Origin: Hemileia vastatrix
Lineage: Eukaryota > Basidiomycota > Pucciniomycetes > Pucciniales > Zaghouaniaceae
DNA: 64,000 nt
Assembly (NCBI GenBank): GCA_030280995.1
Contig: JASXTE010000011.1
Span: 26,933,317 to 26,997,316, forward strand
Direction: 5' to 3'
Both the position numbers and the translations under genes were made by a program. Every line of letters starts with the position of its first letter. Position 1 is the stretch's first letter. Of the stretch, positions 1 through 12,468 are shown in pieces. The notes under the pieces were generated by a model. The model had not been told where the DNA came from. It saw nothing but the letters and a program-made list of their open reading frames with translations, and made no database searches.

Positions 1-3000
1 GCTGGTTCTGTTGTTTCTACCAATACAGTACAGAAAATTGATAAGGAATATAAGTCTAAGCTTGAACCACTTCAGAGTAAAAATTGGAGAGGTTTTGGAT
101 CAGTACCACATCCCATTGGTAGATACAAAGCTGCTGTTTTCTTTAAACACCAACATGGTTATGTAAGAATAACTTGTGACTCTGTAGTAATGGATAATAC
201 TAATTGTAGTAACTGCTTTATCATTGGAAATGATATTCTGACTAAGTTTGGTGTGAAATTAGACCCTGCTAATAACAGTTTTACAATTGGCTTGAATGTT
301 AAAAGGAAATTTAAAATAAATTCTTTTAACACAGTCTTACACATTGAGTCAGTAACAAATATTCTGTGCAAAGGAAGAGAATCCAATGAGATGGAACTTC
401 TGGAAACAGAAATTTCAAAAGCATCATTTGGCACTCAGATAAGTAAAGCTGAGAAAAATAATATTTTGGACTTAATTAAAGCATTTCCAATAGCTTTTGC
501 ACATGGTACAAATGAACTTGGCCTTGTAAAATATCATGAAATGAAGATTAGTTTAACCTGTGATATGGATAATATTCCTGCTAGTCTTAAAAAGAAACCA
601 TACCCTGCTTCACCAATAAAGAGGAGAGACATAGAGGATAATATTAAGATGTTATTAAAAATGAACATTCTTGAGAAGTTTGAAACTACACCAAAATATT
701 GTGTAATATCACCAGTGCTAATTTCTTATGAACAAGATAAAGCAAGACTGTGCGGTGATTATAGAGCATTAAATACATTTAAAGTAGATGATATTTATCC
801 TTTGCCAAGGATTGCCTCTATACATGCTACCCTCAAAGGTGCTAAGTATATAAGTTTCTTAGATGGAAATAAATGGTACCATCAAATTCCTGTTGAAAAG
901 AATTCACAGAACTTTTTGTTGATAACAACACATATGGGAATTTATAAATATGTCAGAATGCCATTTGGACCAAAAAATTCTCCATCAGTATTTCAGAAGT
1001 TAATGGATATAACATTCCATAATGAAATGATTGAAGGATGGTTAATGGTATACATTGATGACATCATAGTGTTCTCTAAAACTTATGATCAACACTTAAT
1101 CCATTTAAAGAAGGTATTTCAAAAAATGGATGAAATAAAAATGACCCTTGCATTGAAAAAATGTAAATTTGGGTTTGAATCTTTAAAAGTGCTTGGTCAT
1201 ATTGTATCTGGCTTACAAATATGTGTAGACCAAAATAAAGTGGCTGCAATAAAGAATATTGGAATTCCTCAAAATGTAAAGGATGTACAATCTTTTCTTG
1301 GTATGTGTGGTTATTATAGACAATATATAAAAAACTACAAATTAATTGATGCACCATTGACCACACTGATAAAGAAATCAGAAGCTTTCATTTGGAATAA
1401 TGAAAGACAACAGGCTTTTGATAAGTTGAAAGAATGTTTCACCACACAATATGGGGGGCGGACTTGCTAGCAAGTCCGCAACCTTGGACCCAAACTCACC
1501 ATAGATTGAACACACATTGAGCTATTGATAAAGGAGCCATACAATCAGGAATGAACACCACTCAGAAGAACAGTTTTAGGTGGGTGTTCAAGTAGAGTTC
1601 AGTATGGGTTCAGTATGAGTTCAGTCTGAGTTCCATCTGAGTTCCATCTGAGTTCAGGTTGAGGACTTGCTAGCAAGTCCACCCCCTATATTGCGTAGTG
1701 TTTAATGACAGCTCCTATCTTGGGATTACCAGATTTCCAATTGCCTTTTGTATTATATACAGGTGCAAGTTTTATTGGTCTGGGTGCTTCTTTGCATCAA
1801 AAACAGCTTCTGAAGGAAAAATGTCAGAAGTAGTAACTTGCTATATTTCACGTACTCTAAGAAGTAGTGAATTGAAATATGGTGCTACTCAACTTGAATT
1901 TTTGGAAGTAGTATGGGCTCGTGAGAGGCTACATTATTACCTTGAAGAACAAAAATTTGAGTTAATAACTGACTGTAGTTCAGTTAAGTCACTCTTAAAC
2001 ATGAAAACTCCTAATAGACACATGTTAAGATGGCAATTAGCTGTACAAGAATACAGAGGACGGATGACTATTACACATAGAGCAGGAAACTTGCACTCTA
2101 ATGTAGATCTGTTATCTAGAGTACCTCTGCCTAATAATGATGATAATCCTGCTTATGTTCCTGAATCAGAGATTATTAACATTTATGGCATTTATATTGT
2201 AGATCTTGAGGATGAATTTATGCAATCAATTCTTGATATGTATGCTTCAGATCCTGACTTGGGTAAACTCACTACTATATTAAATGATCCATCTAATGCT
2301 TCAATGAATGGTTTAATAAAAAGATTACCAAATAAGTATAAGGAAGCATTAGAAAAAGGAAAATTTTCCATTGAGGATGGTTTTATATATTACAGAAAAA
2401 AATTAAGTAATGTAATTGTAATTCCCCCTTCAATGAAGGAGTTAATGTTAAGTATATGTCATGATGATATATTAGCAGGTCATTTTGACTACCATAAAAC
2501 ATTAACCAGAGTAAAAAACACAGCTTGGTGGATTAATATGTCTGAAGATGTTCAGAAATATGTTGAGACATGTGATTCTTGTCAAAAATCCAAAATGATT
2601 AACAGGCAAAAGAGCTGGTTTATTACAACAAATTGAGCAACCAAAAGCTCCATGGGAAATAAATAAAATGGACTTTGTAACAGGTTTGCCAATAGCAGGG
2701 CATAAGAGTTATAACTCCTTCTGGGTAATTGTAGATAGATTTACAAAGATGTGTAAATTTATTCCTACCCACAAAGAGGTTTCTGCAAAGGACTTAGCAT
2801 TTTTATGGTGGACACAAATGTTAAATATAGCAGGTTTCCCCAAAGCAATAGTTTCTGACAGAGATCCTAAATTTACTTCTGAGTTCTGGACATCACTTAT
2901 GGATGTTTCAGGGTGTCAATTAAAACATTCTACAGCACACCACCCACAAACTGATGGGCTAGCAGAAAGAATGATACAAACTTTAGAAGATATGATAAGA

Positions 3001-3750
3001 AGATATTGTGCTTTTGGTCTTAATTTTAAAGACAATGACAAATTCACGCATGATTGGGTAACCCTTATCCCAGGTTTAGAATTTGCATAAAATAGTACAG
3101 TACATTCTGTCACTGGCAAAAAGCCATTTGAGTTATGGTTGGGTTATGTACCTAATACCCCTGCTGAAACTCTTAATAAATTACCTAGATTGGATATCCA
3201 TCCAGGTACTAAATCTTTTCTTCAGATGCAAGAATTATGCAGAAAACATGCTCAAGAATGTATAAATAAGGCGTTTAAGTATGAAAAGAAAAGATGGGAT
3301 AAAGCCCATAAAGAACAAATGTTCAAAGAGGGTGATGAAGTACTTATTTTAACACTACATTTCAATTTAAATGGTAATGTTAAATTGAAGGATCCATTCA
3401 TTGGACCATTTGTAGTTAAAAAGATGGTTGGTAATAATGCTGTTGAGGTTATTCTATATGCACCCTATGATAGAAAACATCCAGTATTTCCTATTTCTCT
3501 TATAAAACCATACCATTCTAATGATACTGCTCTATTTCCAAGAAGATCAGGAAGACATAAACAGCAACCTGAAGAAATAGTTGAAAAGTCAGAAATTGAA
3601 AAGATACTTAAAAAGAGACACCTTACAAAAGAAAAGGGAGTTGAGTATCTATTAAGATTTAAAAATAAATCAAGTGAATATGACTAGTGGATTCCAGAAA
3701 ATGAAATATCTGATCTTAAAAATCTCTTGAAAAGGTTTAAATCAAAATAA
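1..3750 (+). pseudogene. gag-pol remnant of element A (protease to chromodomain)
   Basis: Frame 1 is open from base 1 to the insertion at 1440. It covers the end of the aspartic protease and the reverse transcriptase, with the YIDD catalytic motif near 1050-1061. After the 261-bp insertion it resumes with TAPIL and an RNase H-type YTGASFIGLG (the usual YTDAS has lost its Asp). A one-base loss near 1822 shifts the frame. 1800-2636 carries the rest of RNase H and the integrase zinc-binding domain, and 2668-3090 the integrase core with MDFVTG, VSDRDPKF and the TDGLAERM Glu region. 3139-3750 holds the C-terminal part with a stop at 3685 inside the chromodomain-like segment. Several frameshifts and stops mean it is not functional. 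Confidence 0.88.
1440..1700. mobile_element. CACTA-like non-autonomous element, copy 1
   Basis: A 261-bp insertion disrupts the RNase H region of element A. It is flanked by TTT on both sides (1437-1439 and 1701-1703). Removing it with one TTT restores the reading K-E-C-L-M-T-A-P. The ends are inverted repeats beginning CACCACACAATATGGGGG on the left and CACTACGCAATATAGGGGG on the right, read inward. Each TIR contains the perfect palindrome GGACTTGCTAGCAAGTCC. Near the right end lie six or so 11-bp tandem units of the type AGTTCAGTCTG/AGTTCCATCTG (about 1594-1663). A CAC start, 3-bp duplication and subterminal repeats fit the CACTA (CMC/EnSpm) superfamily. There is no coding capacity. Confidence 0.85.
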
Positions 3751-3859
3751 TACTGTTTATTCAGTATATGTATTATAGAAATTTAAAAAAATTTCTATTC
3801 ACTCCTTACTTTTAATTAAAATGTCTTAACATTTTTTTATTTTTTTTTGGGTGAGGGAG

Positions 3860-5038
3860 TGTCAGCCTAGATATCCTTAGGACTGAGTATTTCTTATACT
3901 TAAAATAAGATAACCTTAAGTAAATTAAGCTTATATCTTAATAGGTAAGGTTAAAATATTAATATATATGATTATATTACATATATATATAATTATTACT
4001 CTATTATATAAATTATAGTGGTTTAAATAGCTTATCCATAGCCTAATAATACTTATTAAGGTGTTAATGGAGTCATAATATACTTATCTTAAGTGATATG
4101 AAGTAATTATTGACATACATAAGCTTATATGTATACATAAATCTCATATTCAGTGAAATATGCAGTATATTATGTATATTTAGGTATATAAGTGGGTTTT
4201 AGCCCCTTAATAGCCTATAACCTTTGTTTTTCTGCTTATTTTAGGTCATATGGACATATCCAGTGGACTCAAAACGCCTACAGAAGCATAAACATCTATT
4301 TCAGGTGCATACACTCAGTCTGGACAACTTAATCTGCTTCCTTGGATGGATATTCACAGATTTATGGGTTGGGAGGTCATTGCTGGGTTAATATGGATGC
4401 TTGGGGATGTTATTGGGGGCTTGGAAATTTCAATTGTTTTCTTTATATGCTTTGGGTTTCATCAAATCTCTTTTTGATTGTTTATTTTACCTGTTTCTTT
4501 ATGGTATCCGCTTTTATCTGGATTTTCTATTTGTGGTATAGATCTGTGTTATCATTAATTGTGATGGAGGGTCTTTACTGGAGGTCTGGGTGTTGAAACT
4601 GCTTGAAGTGGACGCCATGGGGAGGTGATGGGCCCTCACAGTGCTGTAACTTCCGGGGATAGCAGTGACATCATCTGGATTGAAGGCCTGTGCACTCCAG
4701 GGGATTTGGGTATAAGTAAGGAGGGATTTTGACAGTTATTTATCATCAATTACTTACTACATTTAAATCCAACACTTCAATACAATTATTAACATTTAGA
4801 AATATATTATAAATCCTTTTATAAGTTGATATTATCATTATATAAGCTATAACTATATTCTATTTATCTATTTTCCACCACTAGCACGAATTTAAATCCA
4901 AGTATTGTGAGTTTTATTTGAGTATAACTATTTTATTAGTCTTCCCCTGAGGTTTAATCACTAAATCATTTATCAATAAGTAGTAGTACCATAAATAAAT
5001 ACAATTATATCATACTTAAATACTATACTATACTTACA
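3860..5038 (+). repeat. 3' LTR of element A
   Basis: The LTR starts TGTCAGCC after a purine-rich tract (GTGAGGGAG) that matches the tract before the 3' LTR of element B. It ends ACTTACA at 5038, where sequence of element C begins. The terminal TG...CA is as expected. The first about 50 bp and the position of a TATA-like stretch (GGGTATAAGTAAGG near 4707) match the solo LTR at 41599-43100. The short ORF at 4342-4596 inside it shows no recognisable domain and I do not call it a gene. The right boundary is inferred from the switch point. Confidence 0.75.
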
Positions 5039-8000
5039 AACAGTGCTATTATAAGCAAATTTAAGACCAGGCAATAGAGTGACCCAGTCATGAGTAAATC
5101 TGTCATTGTCTTTATATTCTAATCCAAAGGCACAATACGTTCTAATCATATCTTCCAGATTTTAAATCATTCTTTCAGCTAGACCATCAGTCTGAGGATA
5201 ATGAGCTGTGGACAACTTTAACTTACAGCCACAAATATCCAACAAAGAGGTCCAAAACTCAGATGTAAATTTTGGATCTCTATCAGAGATAATGGCTTTT
5301 GGAAATCCAACAATATTAAACATGTAATTCCACCATAAGAAAGCTAATTCCTTTGTTTATATATCTTTGTGGGTGGGAAAAAATTTGCACATTTTGGTGA
5401 ATCTATCCACTCATACCCAACAAGAGCTATAACTGTCTTTACCTGCTACAGGAAGACCAGTGACAAAATCCATGTTAATGATTTGCCAAGGAGCATCAGG
5501 TGCTTCAATATTTTGTAACAATCCTGCTCATTTACCTGTAAATATTTTAGATTTTTGACAATAATCACAAGATTCAACATACAATTTAGTGTCTTCAGAC
5601 ATATTAACCCACCAAGCAGTGTTTTTGATTCTGATAATGGTTTTTTCAAGATCAAAATTTCCTGCTAATATATCATCATGACATAGTTTTAAGATGATTT
5701 CTTTCACAGAAGGAGGGATAACAATTACATTGGTCAGTCTTCTCCTGTAGTAAATATAACCATCTTCAATGGAAAAATTTCCTTTATTCAAAGCACTCTG
5801 GTACTTTTAAGGAAGAGTTTTTATCAATGCTTGGATAGAAGCATTCTTTGGATCATTCAAGATAGTAAACAATTTATTTAAATCAGAATCTTGATCATAT
5901 GAATCCAGAATTAATTGTAACAGTTCCTCTTCCATATCAACAATGTATATACCATGTATATGTACTGTATCATCTTCAGGTACATAGGCTGGATTTGATA
6001 CATCATTTGGAAGAGGTAATCTGGACAACATATCAACATTTGAATGAAAATTTCCAGCCCTGTGAATAATAGTCATTCTACTTCATTATTCTTGAACAGC
6101 TAGTTGCCATCTAAACATATGTCTATTTGGTGTTTTCAAGTTAAAGAGGGATTTCACAGCACTGCAATCAGTAACTAATTCAATCTTTTGATCATCTAAA
6201 TTATAATGAAGCTTTTTTAAAGCCCATAAAGCTTCTAAGCACTCTAATTGAGTGGCACCATATTTCAATTCACTTTTTCTTAAGGTTCTTGAAATATAAC
6301 AGATTACTACTTCTGAAACTTTTTCATTAATAATTTGTTTTTGATGAAGAGCATCTCCAAGGCCAATAAAGATTGCATCTGTATAAAGAACAAAAGGCTT
6401 ATTAAAATCTGGAAGGGCAAAGATTGGAGCTTTCATTAAACATCTTTTTAATGTATCAAACGCTCTTTGACTGTCCTCATTCCATATATAAACTACATCT
6501 TTTTCTTGTTATTTTGATAAGTGGTAAGGCTATGACTTGATAATCTTTTATGTATTTTCTATAGTAGCCACACATTCCCAAAAAACTCTGTACTTCTTTT
6601 ACAGAAGTTTGTGCTGACACATTTTGGATAGAAGCAACTTTTCCTTGGTCTACACAGATCTGTAAGCCAGACACGACATGACCCAAGACTTTTAAGGATT
6701 GAAACCCAAATTTAAATTTTTTAAAGATAAATTCATGTTAACTTCATCCATTTTCTGGAAGACTTTATTCAAGTGTTGTAAATGTTCATCAAAAGTTTTA
6801 GAAAAAACTATGATGTCATCAATATAAACCATTAACCAACCTTCAATTATTTCTTGATGAAATGTTTTATACATCACTCTTTGGAATACTGAAGGGGCAT
6901 TTTTAGGGCCAAAAGGAATCCTAACATATTTGTAAATTCCCATATGGGTTGCAATTAGCAAAAAATTTTGGGAAGACTGTTCAACAGGTATTTGATGATA
7001 ACCTTTATTCCCATTCAGATAGCTTATGAATTTTGCACCTTGCAAGGTAGCATGTATAGAACTAATTCTGGGTAATGGGTAAATATCATCCACAGTATAA
7101 GTATTTAATGCTCTATAATCTCCACAAAGTCTAGCTTTATCTTTTTCATAAGAGATTAAAACTGGAGAGATGACACAATATTTTGGTGTAACATCTATTT
7201 TTTCAATAATATTCATATTCAATAAAGTGGAGATATTATCTTCTATATCTTTTCTCTTTGCGGGAGAAGAAGGATAAGGTTTTTTCTTTAGGCTAGGAGG
7301 TATTTCATCCAAATTGCAGGATAGAGAAATTTTCATTTCATCTTTAACCAAGCCTAACACATGGGAACCATGAGCAAAAGCCATTGGGAAAGATGTAATT
7401 AAGGCTACTATTTAATCTTTTTTGTCATCAGTTAATTGATCACCAAATGAAGCTGTTTCAATTTCAGACAATAATACATTCATTTTCTCTGTTTGTCTAC
7501 CTTTAAATTGGATCAAAGAATGACAAGATTTTAATAAGGTTGCAGAATGCTTTTAAGAAGAAGAAATTTTAAATTTTCTTTTCTCATTCATTCCCAAAGT
7601 AAAAAAATTATTTGCAGGATCCAATTTAATGCCAAAAATGGTTAAAATATCATTTCACATGATATACCAATTGCTTAAATTGTCATTTTTCATCACAACA
7701 AACTCACAAATAGCTCTGACAAAACCACCATTATATTTAAAGAATACAGTGGTTTTGTATTTTCCAATGGGACATAAAACAGAGCCATAACATTTCCATT
7801 TTTCAGATGTTATAGGTAATAATTTGCATTGATAGTCCTTATCTACAGAAGCAAGTGCTTTCTCAGACACTACACTTCCTCTAGCACTAGAGTCAAGAAT
7901 AACCTCAACATTTTTACCATTAATGATAACTGGTGCCCTCAAAGGTGATATTAAAATGGAACTGTCAGTAATATCTCTAATTACTTCAGCATTTTCTACA

Positions 8001-9883
8001 GAAGATAAGTCAAAATCACAATTATCAGAACAATTATCTAAATATTGGATATCCTTTTCTAAAACCAGAACTTCCTGAGAAGACTCATGGTCATAAGAGA
8101 TACTGCTATTAAAGTCACTGGAGGAATAATCAAGATCAGCTTGAGTATTTTCAGATTCCTCATTTTGTTCTACAAGATGAATTTTCTTGTCACAAATATT
8201 TCCTTTTTGCCATGGTTTGTTACATTTAAAACTAGTATTAGTTGCATATTTCTTTGGAGCAACTGGGGCAGAGGGTCTACCAGTTTTATCTGGAAGTTTT
8301 GTGGAGGGCTTTTGTTGGTCATGATAAGATTTAACAGGATAATTCCTTGTTTCATATCTATGATTTAGTAGGACTTCATTACAGATATTAATAAATGAAG
8401 AATTCTCTCTTACATGCTCAGTCCTTGCCACAATCAAATCTCTCAGAGAATTTGGTAATTTATAGAGAATTTTATCTCTCCTAATATCATAATCCATTTT
8501 AGGATCCATGGCTCTAAGAATTTTTGTAATTTTCATAAGGAAAAAAATAGGTTTTTCAGGAGAGGAGGATGCATATTTAGCATTCTCATATAATCTCTCC
8601 TGGGAAAGCCTGAATTTGGAACCACCAAATTGATTTTCAATCAAGGTTTTCCATTCTTTCCAAGTATAATGTTGATTGTCCAGTAAGACTGATTCATACC
8701 ACATTAAAGCAACATTGGAAAATAAAGAAATTAATTTATAGAAAATTTCCTCATCTGGAAATTTATAAGAGTTTTTCAGATTATCAATTCTCTGAACAAA
8801 GTGTTGCCAGTCAGATGAAGAGTCACCATCAAAAGTGGGATATTGATCCAGTTTGGTCCAATTTTTCTGGCTACTTGGATTCTCCATCTTTTGGTTTGAA
8901 TTATTTAACATTAATAATTCCTGAAGTTTAGCCAGGTTTTCAGAGATTTCATTTTTTACAGAAACAGCTGGTTCATGACCATTAAAAGATTTTTTTCTAG
9001 TAGCAAAAGATTTTACAGACTCATTGTCAGTTTGTTTAATGGCTGGAATATGGGGAAGAAAAGAGCTGCTCTGTTCAGGTTCCTTTCCCTTATTCTTATG
9101 CAGCTTATGGGCAGCACTCTCATCTACACCATAATGATTGATGGTTAAGGCTGAAAATTTTTCCTGCAGGTCAGACACATAGTTTCTTATCCTTGGAATT
9201 TCAGACATCTGGTCATTCATTTTTGCACGGGATAAAACATTTCTTTCCTCAAAAACTGTGTGTTTGGTACTTAGTGCATGGAAATCATTTTTTAGATTTT
9301 TCAACTCATTGTGTAGAGATTTAATTTCACCTTTCAATGAATAATTTTCCTCAATAAGGGGTTTCAATTCACTCAAGGTTTTATGCAGATTCATATTTTT
9401 ATCTGGGATAGCTCTATGGTCACTCCTTATTTGTTTTTGTTGGCTAAGAACAATATTCAAGGTTTCTTTGACTTTAAAATAAGCAGTATCTTGTACAAAA
9501 TAATTCACTTTACAATGCAAATGCAAATTATTCAATCTATCACTTTCATGTATTAACACATCCCTCAAATGTTTGTCTTTCAAAACATTAAAATCAAGTG
9601 TATCTTTCAATATTTCTTCAGAAGTTTTCTCAATCAAGGTATAGACTTCAGGGGAAATAGAAACATTCTTAATTGCTAGAGAAGGATTAATTAAAGAAGT
9701 AGAAGTCAAATGTAAAGGTTCATCAAATGATAATTTGCTAATTAAATTATTGGGGATACTTATTAAAGGAAGTTGTCTTTTAAAGGTTTTAACTTTTCTT
9801 TCGCCAAAATCTACAATATTACCTGTGGAAGAAGATTTGTTATTATACATACCAACATGTTTATCAAAAAAATTACTTGCCAT
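5039..9883 (-). pseudogene. ORF2 gag-pol of element C
   Basis: The start ATG at 9883 (MASNFFDKHVGM) aligns with the ORF2 start of element B (MVSNLFDSHLGM). The first 742 codons (9883-7655) are open and cover gag and protease. The zinc knuckle reads SFKCNKPWQKGNIC, so the first Cys and the His of the B version (CYKCNKPWQKGHVC) are lost, and the protease has ILDSSARGSVVS in place of LDSGAGGSVVS. A stop at 7655 (TGA replacing GGA) ends this block. RT (7384-6692, with YIDDIIVFS), connection (6686-6477), RNase H (6436-6086) and integrase (6076-5039) follow in separate frames. Clearly inactive. Confidence 0.88.
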
Positions 9884-10497
9884 GGCAAGGGAGGAAACTT
9901 CCCCTGTGCCTTCTTTCTTCTGCCTCCCTGATAAGGATGGGGCTGAGGAGATGTATGGTAGGTTTGTGTCCTGGATGGGCCAAGGTGTTGAGCTGTTGGT
10001 TTCTGAACATTCTGTTGGTAATGGTTCATCAAGTATCCCATTTCCACTGCTCCACCTGCAGAGTGTTTTGATTTTTAGTGAAGGAGCTGGGTGCCTGATG
10101 GGGCTGAGGTTGAGGCTGAGGCTGAGAGGTTGGGAAAGGAGGAGGTTGAGCCTGTTTGGGATTTAATAACTCCTGCATCTGTTGCTAGAGTGTGTCTACT
10201 CTTTCCTTGTACTTCATACTTTCTGCCTTCAGTTCTTTTATGTGACTGGAAAGGTTGTTTACTTGTGGAGTCAGAGGTATCTTTTTTATTTTTATACCCT
10301 TTAGTGGATTTTCCTGATTTATCAGAGTTTTTGCTTCTTTCAGAGTTGCTTAGTGAGGGGGGTTTGCCACTTCTCCTGCCATTTCAATGTCCTGAAGGTT
10401 TTTTGTCAGCTGAATAATTTTTGTAAGTTAATTTAGAAGAACCTACAGATTCAGTGTCAGCATCCACTTCAATTTCATCCACATGTAAGTTAACCAT
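9811..10497 (-). pseudogene. ORF1 of element C (small upstream gag-like protein)
   Basis: ATG at 10497 begins MVNLHVDEIEVDADTES, matching MDNMQVDEIEIDYDSDT of element B. The acceptor-like sequence TTCAG before GACATTGAAATGGC matches the acceptor in B, and downstream the same coiled-coil stretch NLSSHIKELKAESMKYK is readable in the ORF1 frame, as are VEQWKW and KFPPLPW. Stops follow DIEMAGEVANPPH, RVDTL and WKWD. The final TAA seen in B has become CAA, so the frame runs on to about 9811. The conservation between copies is the main support that this is the true coding frame. Confidence 0.7.
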
Positions 10498-10498
10498 G

Positions 10499-10956
10499 CT
10501 GTTAGCCAAACTAATGGTCATTAAAACTGTGAACAAAGAATCAAAATGATTATAATGATGTAAATTTGTATTTTCAAAATAAAATATAATTAAATTATTT
10601 TTTAACAAAATTAAAATTAATTTTTTTTATTCAAAAATCAATTAATTAACAAAAAATGTAATACAAAATATATGTAATTAAAATTGTTTATTAAGAAATA
10701 CCAATAATTATAATGGGACCAACCAACAAAGGTTTAATAAGTCAACCAAAAATATTTAATACCAAAAAATATATTGGCAATATTGGGACTAAGCACTGAG
10801 TACTATTATGGTCAACCAATAAATCAAAAAATATTTTAATAAAAATTAATTTATTAATTTATTAAAGATTTAATGATCTTCTAGGACTAAGATTATAACT
10901 CTATTATGGTCAACTAGGAATAAAAATTTAAAAAATTTAAAAATTTGAACACTTAC
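10499..10956 (-). other. Candidate leader intron 2 of element C
   Basis: On the minus strand GTAAGT starts at 10956, and an AACAG acceptor ends at 10499, one base before the ORF1 ATG. Element B has the same donor and the same arrangement AG-N-ATG, although the intervening AT-rich sequence differs in length (458 bp here, 425 bp in B). Not proven without RNA. Confidence 0.5.
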
Positions 10957-10987
10957 ACTCAGTGAATCAGCAATTAAGCCACAATCA

Positions 10988-11043
10988 CTGTTATTGCAAT
11001 AAAAATTTAATAATATAAGTGAGATATGCAAAGGTTAACTTAC
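10988..11043 (-). other. Candidate leader intron 1 of element C
   Basis: GTAAGTTAACC to GCAATAACAG, 56 bp on the minus strand. It is exactly the same length as the corresponding stretch of element B (14436-14491), with both splice signals and the flanking exon TGATTGTGGCTTAATTGCTG conserved. Confidence 0.5.
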
Positions 11044-11212
11044 TATAGTGATCAAGAAATCACTTCAAAATTATATATTATTTAATTTAATATAAACCTA
11101 AAAGGTCAAACCCAAGTTCAAAACACAGCCACAGCAAAAAAATTTCTTATTGACTTGGGTGGTCAGTGCGCAATTTCGTTTGTCGCAAGGTGGCATATCA
11201 TCATTGTTGTTT

Positions 11213-11225
11213 GGAAAGGCTCCCA
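11213..11225 (-). promoter_or_regulatory. Primer-binding-site candidate of element C
   Basis: TGGGAGCCTTTCC begins two bases inside the 5' LTR end on the minus strand, matching position and most bases of the candidate in element B. No tRNA was identified. Confidence 0.5.
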
Positions 11226-11227
11226 AT

Positions 11228-12235
11228 TGTCGGCCGGTCATCTAAAAGAAGGAGAAGAAGATGGAAAGAACAGAGAAGAGGAGGAGGAAATAATAGGAAA
11301 TGGTTTAGAAGGTAGAGAAATTAATTAATAAATTAATATAATTATTTTAGAAAAAAGAAAGCAATAAGAATTTCTTGGGATTTGACACAACAGTGAGGCT
11401 TATTAAATTATAATATATTTATTTAAAATAAGTATTACTATATCTGCGCGGCAAACACTGTTATTATTAATAGACTTATTGCAACCTTAGATATTTATAT
11501 AGAATTTAGATTAGAAGTGTAGTACTAATAAAAATAATAATAAATGTTTTATATTAAAAAAATATGGTTAAATGTTGAGTGTTTAGGGTGGCAACAGGGG
11601 GTTACCAAGGCCCTTATATAGGCAAGGGGCCCTCTAAAGCGTCATAATAAAGTATATACAAATAGTAATAAAAATATAAAAACAACTAAATGATTCTGAG
11701 TAAGTATAAGGGGAAATATGACACAATTAACTAAAACATATGAGTTAGAGCCTAAATATCCACCAATTTAATCCCAAACACTTACCATAAAATTAGTGAG
11801 TAATTAAATAAGTTTGGGACACATAAAAATAATTAAATTAATTTAAAAATGTCTTATAATCTTTTTAAATAATAACCAATTTAAGTGAAACATGAAAATA
11901 ACTTATTTTAACACATGAAAAATAATGTAATTAATTAATTTAGTATAAAAAATGAATAATCAATTATTTTAATTACTTTTATTAGTGTAATAATTAATTT
12001 AATTTAAAAGAAATACTTATTATAACAACATTACTAATTTTTAGGATGAAACATTAATAATATATTTAAATAAGTGTTTTAACTTGTTTAATATTTTGAT
12101 GACACAATTAGGGATCCAAAATGTGCCCAATATTATTGTTTAATAACATATGTAAGGTTTTATTTAATATATAGATTTAATTAGTTAATTTAATTACATT
12201 ATAAGTTAATTTTATACTTATAATAGGGGGTATCA
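11228..12235 (-). repeat. 5' LTR of element C, 3' portion
   Basis: On the minus strand the LTR ends GGCCGACA at 11228 and includes a TATA region (CCTATATAAGGGCC near 11620) and the TTTGCCGCGCAGA motif also present in element B LTRs. The stretch is interrupted at 12235 by a MITE with a TA duplication; the 5' portion resumes at 22297. Confidence 0.8.
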
Positions 12236-12468
12236 ATGTTCAGGGATCCACAATTAAATTATTTGCGGATAAAAATTCTTATACCCCAATTATCTTCCGC
12301 CATTATTTTTGCTAATAATTGGGGTATTAGACACTTTACGTGTCAATAGGGGGTATCAATGTACAGGAATCCGCAATTAAATTAATTGTGGAAAATCATC
12401 TGCATACCCCAATTATCTTCCACAATTATTTTTGCTAATAATTGGGTTATTAGACACTTTACATGTCA

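Larger units (their letters stand above)
1..5038 (+). mobile_element. Ty3/gypsy chromovirus A, 3' part, degenerate
   Basis: The window opens inside the protease domain of a gypsy element and continues through RT, RNase H, integrase and a chromodomain-like tail to a 3' LTR at 3860-5038. Its proteins are close homologues of elements B and C in this window, so A belongs to the same family, but its LTR is a different subtype, nearer to the solo LTR at 41599. It ends at 5038, where the sequence switches abruptly to the integrase of element C in opposite orientation. The simplest reading is that A inserted into C. The five bases after A, AACAG, should then also precede its 5' LTR outside the window. 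Confidence 0.85.

Noticed and set aside
4342..4596. Trp/Phe-rich ORF inside the 3' LTR of element A
   Set aside because: It lies wholly in the LTR and shows no recognisable domain or conserved counterpart in the related solo LTR.
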